This document shows, one piece after another, positions 63,314-64,000 of a stretch of 64,000 nucleotides of DNA (positions within the stretch are counted from its first letter, which is position 1; each line of letters begins with the position of its first letter). Made by a program: the position numbers and the translations under genes. The notes beneath the pieces were generated by a model that saw only the letters and a program-made list of their open reading frames with translations, did no database searches and was not told the DNA's origin. The stretch is from Cognatundibacterium jejuense (lineage in GTDB: Bacteria > Pseudomonadota > Gammaproteobacteria > Burkholderiales > Burkholderiaceae_D), in contig NZ_JACOFV010000009.1 of NCBI RefSeq assembly GCF_014284255.1, forward strand, positions 1 through 64,000. Reading direction: 5' to 3'.

Positions 63314-64000
63314 ATGGAATTCAGTCAGTACAACGTTAATTCTCTGATGTACATCACACCACGCCCGGAAATCGTATTTACCGAAGGTAGCGGTATGTGG
63401 CTGACGGATAATAATGGCAAACGTTACCTCGATTATCTGCAAGGTTGGGCTGTTAATTGCCTGGGTCATAGCCCGGCGGTGATTTCCGATGCCTTGATTG
63501 CGCAGTCGAAAAAATTGCTCAATCCTTCTCCGGCTTTTTACAATGCACCGATGGTAGAACTGGCAACGTTGTTGACGCAAAACTCTTGTTTTGACCGCGT
63601 GTTCTTCACCAATAGCGGTGCTGAAGCCAATGAAGGCGCGATCAAACTCGCTCGTAAATGGGGACAACTGAATAAGAATGGCGCGTTTGAAATCATCACT
63701 TTTGATCATGGTTTCCACGGCCGTACTCTGGCAACCATGTCAGCCTCCGGTAAACCAGGCTGGGACAAACTCTTTGCACCACAAGTTTCTGGCTTCCCAA
63801 AAGCCGATCTGAACGATATCGCATCGGTCGAAAAATTAATCTCCGACAAAACCGTGGCAGTGATGCTGGAACCAATTCAGGGCGAAGGTGGCGTCATTCC
63901 AGCCAACCGTGAATTCATGCATGAGTTACGTGCATTAACCAAAAAACACGGCATCTTGTTGATCGTTGATGAAGTGCAGTCTGGCATGGGTCGCACTGGC
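63314..64000 (+). CDS. argD: Acetylornithine transaminase (N-terminal part, cut by window edge)
   Basis: 229 codons are visible and the frame is still open at the edge. AGGAG at 63302-63306 precedes the ATG. The class III aminotransferase pattern is clear: [70 protein letters not shown] and [12 protein letters not shown] with the Asp that contacts the PLP ring nitrogen. The Schiff-base Lys is beyond the edge. It is the arginine-pathway transaminase or a close relative (succinyldiaminopimelate or GABA types cannot be excluded). A candidate arginine leader peptide and terminator precede it. Confidence 0.88.
   Translation, partial: MEFSQYNVNSLMYITPRPEIVFTEGSGMWLTDNNGKRYLDYLQGWAVNCLGHSPAVISDALIAQSKKLLNPSPAFYNAPMVELATLLTQNSCFDRVFFTNSGAEANEGAIKLARKWGQLNKNGAFEIITFDHGFHGRTLATMSASGKPGWDKLFAPQVSGFPKADLNDIASVEKLISDKTVAVMLEPIQGEGGVIPANREFMHELRALTKKHGILLIVDEVQSGMGRTG

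Noticed and set aside
63260-63718. 152-codon minus-strand frame at the right edge
   Set aside because: Antisense to argD, whose plus-strand frame has full aminotransferase motifs and a good ribosome binding site.

Overview
The window looks like chromosomal DNA of a betaproteobacterium of the order Burkholderiales, most likely Oxalobacteraceae (an Undibacterium- or Herminiimonas-like bacterium). This is inferred from a GC content that looks moderate, the type IV minor pilin order ending in pilY1, the gene content (RlhA, class I PPK2 with a PiT transporter, SorA-like sulfite dehydrogenase with a c-type cytochrome, AmiD, DUF3016 and DUF1127 proteins) and protein-level resemblance. No rRNA, tRNA or CRISPR array was seen. 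The left edge cuts an IS256-family insertion sequence, of which the transposase C-terminus and right inverted repeat remain. The right edge cuts an acetylornithine transaminase gene (argD).

Layout. 1-1.9 kb: IS256 remnant, then an SDR oxidoreductase divergent from a TetR regulator with a clear operator. 2.2-3.6 kb: secreted M64 metallopeptidase. 3.7-11.7 kb: minor pilin operon on the minus strand (pilE, fimT, pilV, pilW, pilX, pilY1) closed by an unexpected TonB-like gene. 12.4-26.3 kb: c-di-GMP signalling (dCache-HAMP-GGDEF cyclase; two large near-identical Cache-HAMP-GAF-HD-GYP proteins flanking a secreted hydrolase), a DUF4382-like lipoprotein and a YdcF protein. 26.2-29.8 kb: DUF1127 protein, LysR regulator, secreted Cys/His protein, aspartate kinase. 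30-32.7 kb: polyphosphate kinase 2 and PiT phosphate transporter behind a good Pho-box promoter. 32.8-36.5 kb: rlhA and dacB. 36.5-39.2 kb: an accessory patch with a solitary integron attC-like site, an FAD monooxygenase and a divergent AraC regulator. 39.7-45 kb: sulfite-oxidase-type molybdoenzyme with diheme cytochrome, a phytanoyl-CoA dioxygenase/TIM-barrel pair with divergent LysR, and a small membrane protein.

45.3-55.5 kb holds a set that fits recovery of cell-wall material: GHL10-type glycosidase lipoprotein, AmpG-like permease with an oligopeptide-binding protein, BadF-type sugar kinase and AmiD lipoprotein amidase; a secreted sedolisin (S53) with a long structured leader sits among them. 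55.7-63 kb is mixed housekeeping: DUF3016 protein, glycine-zipper lipoprotein, hypoxanthine-DNA glycosylase, spermidine-synthase-like protein, a solitary GspE/PilB ATPase, an epimerase and a ferredoxin-type reductase.

The most interesting signals are non-coding or very small: (i) a 45-codon reading frame with four consecutive Arg codons, followed by an intrinsic terminator and then argD, which looks like an arginine transcription attenuator; (ii) a 58-bp attC-like site with the diagnostic extrahelical base and no integrase in view; (iii) a PhoB box spaced correctly from a -10 element before ppk2-pit; (iv) HD-GYP paralogues with about 165 extra residues splitting the metal-binding core and a shared 17-bp promoter element; (v) a TonB-like gene ending the pilus operon, whose PilY1 has a degenerate calcium loop.
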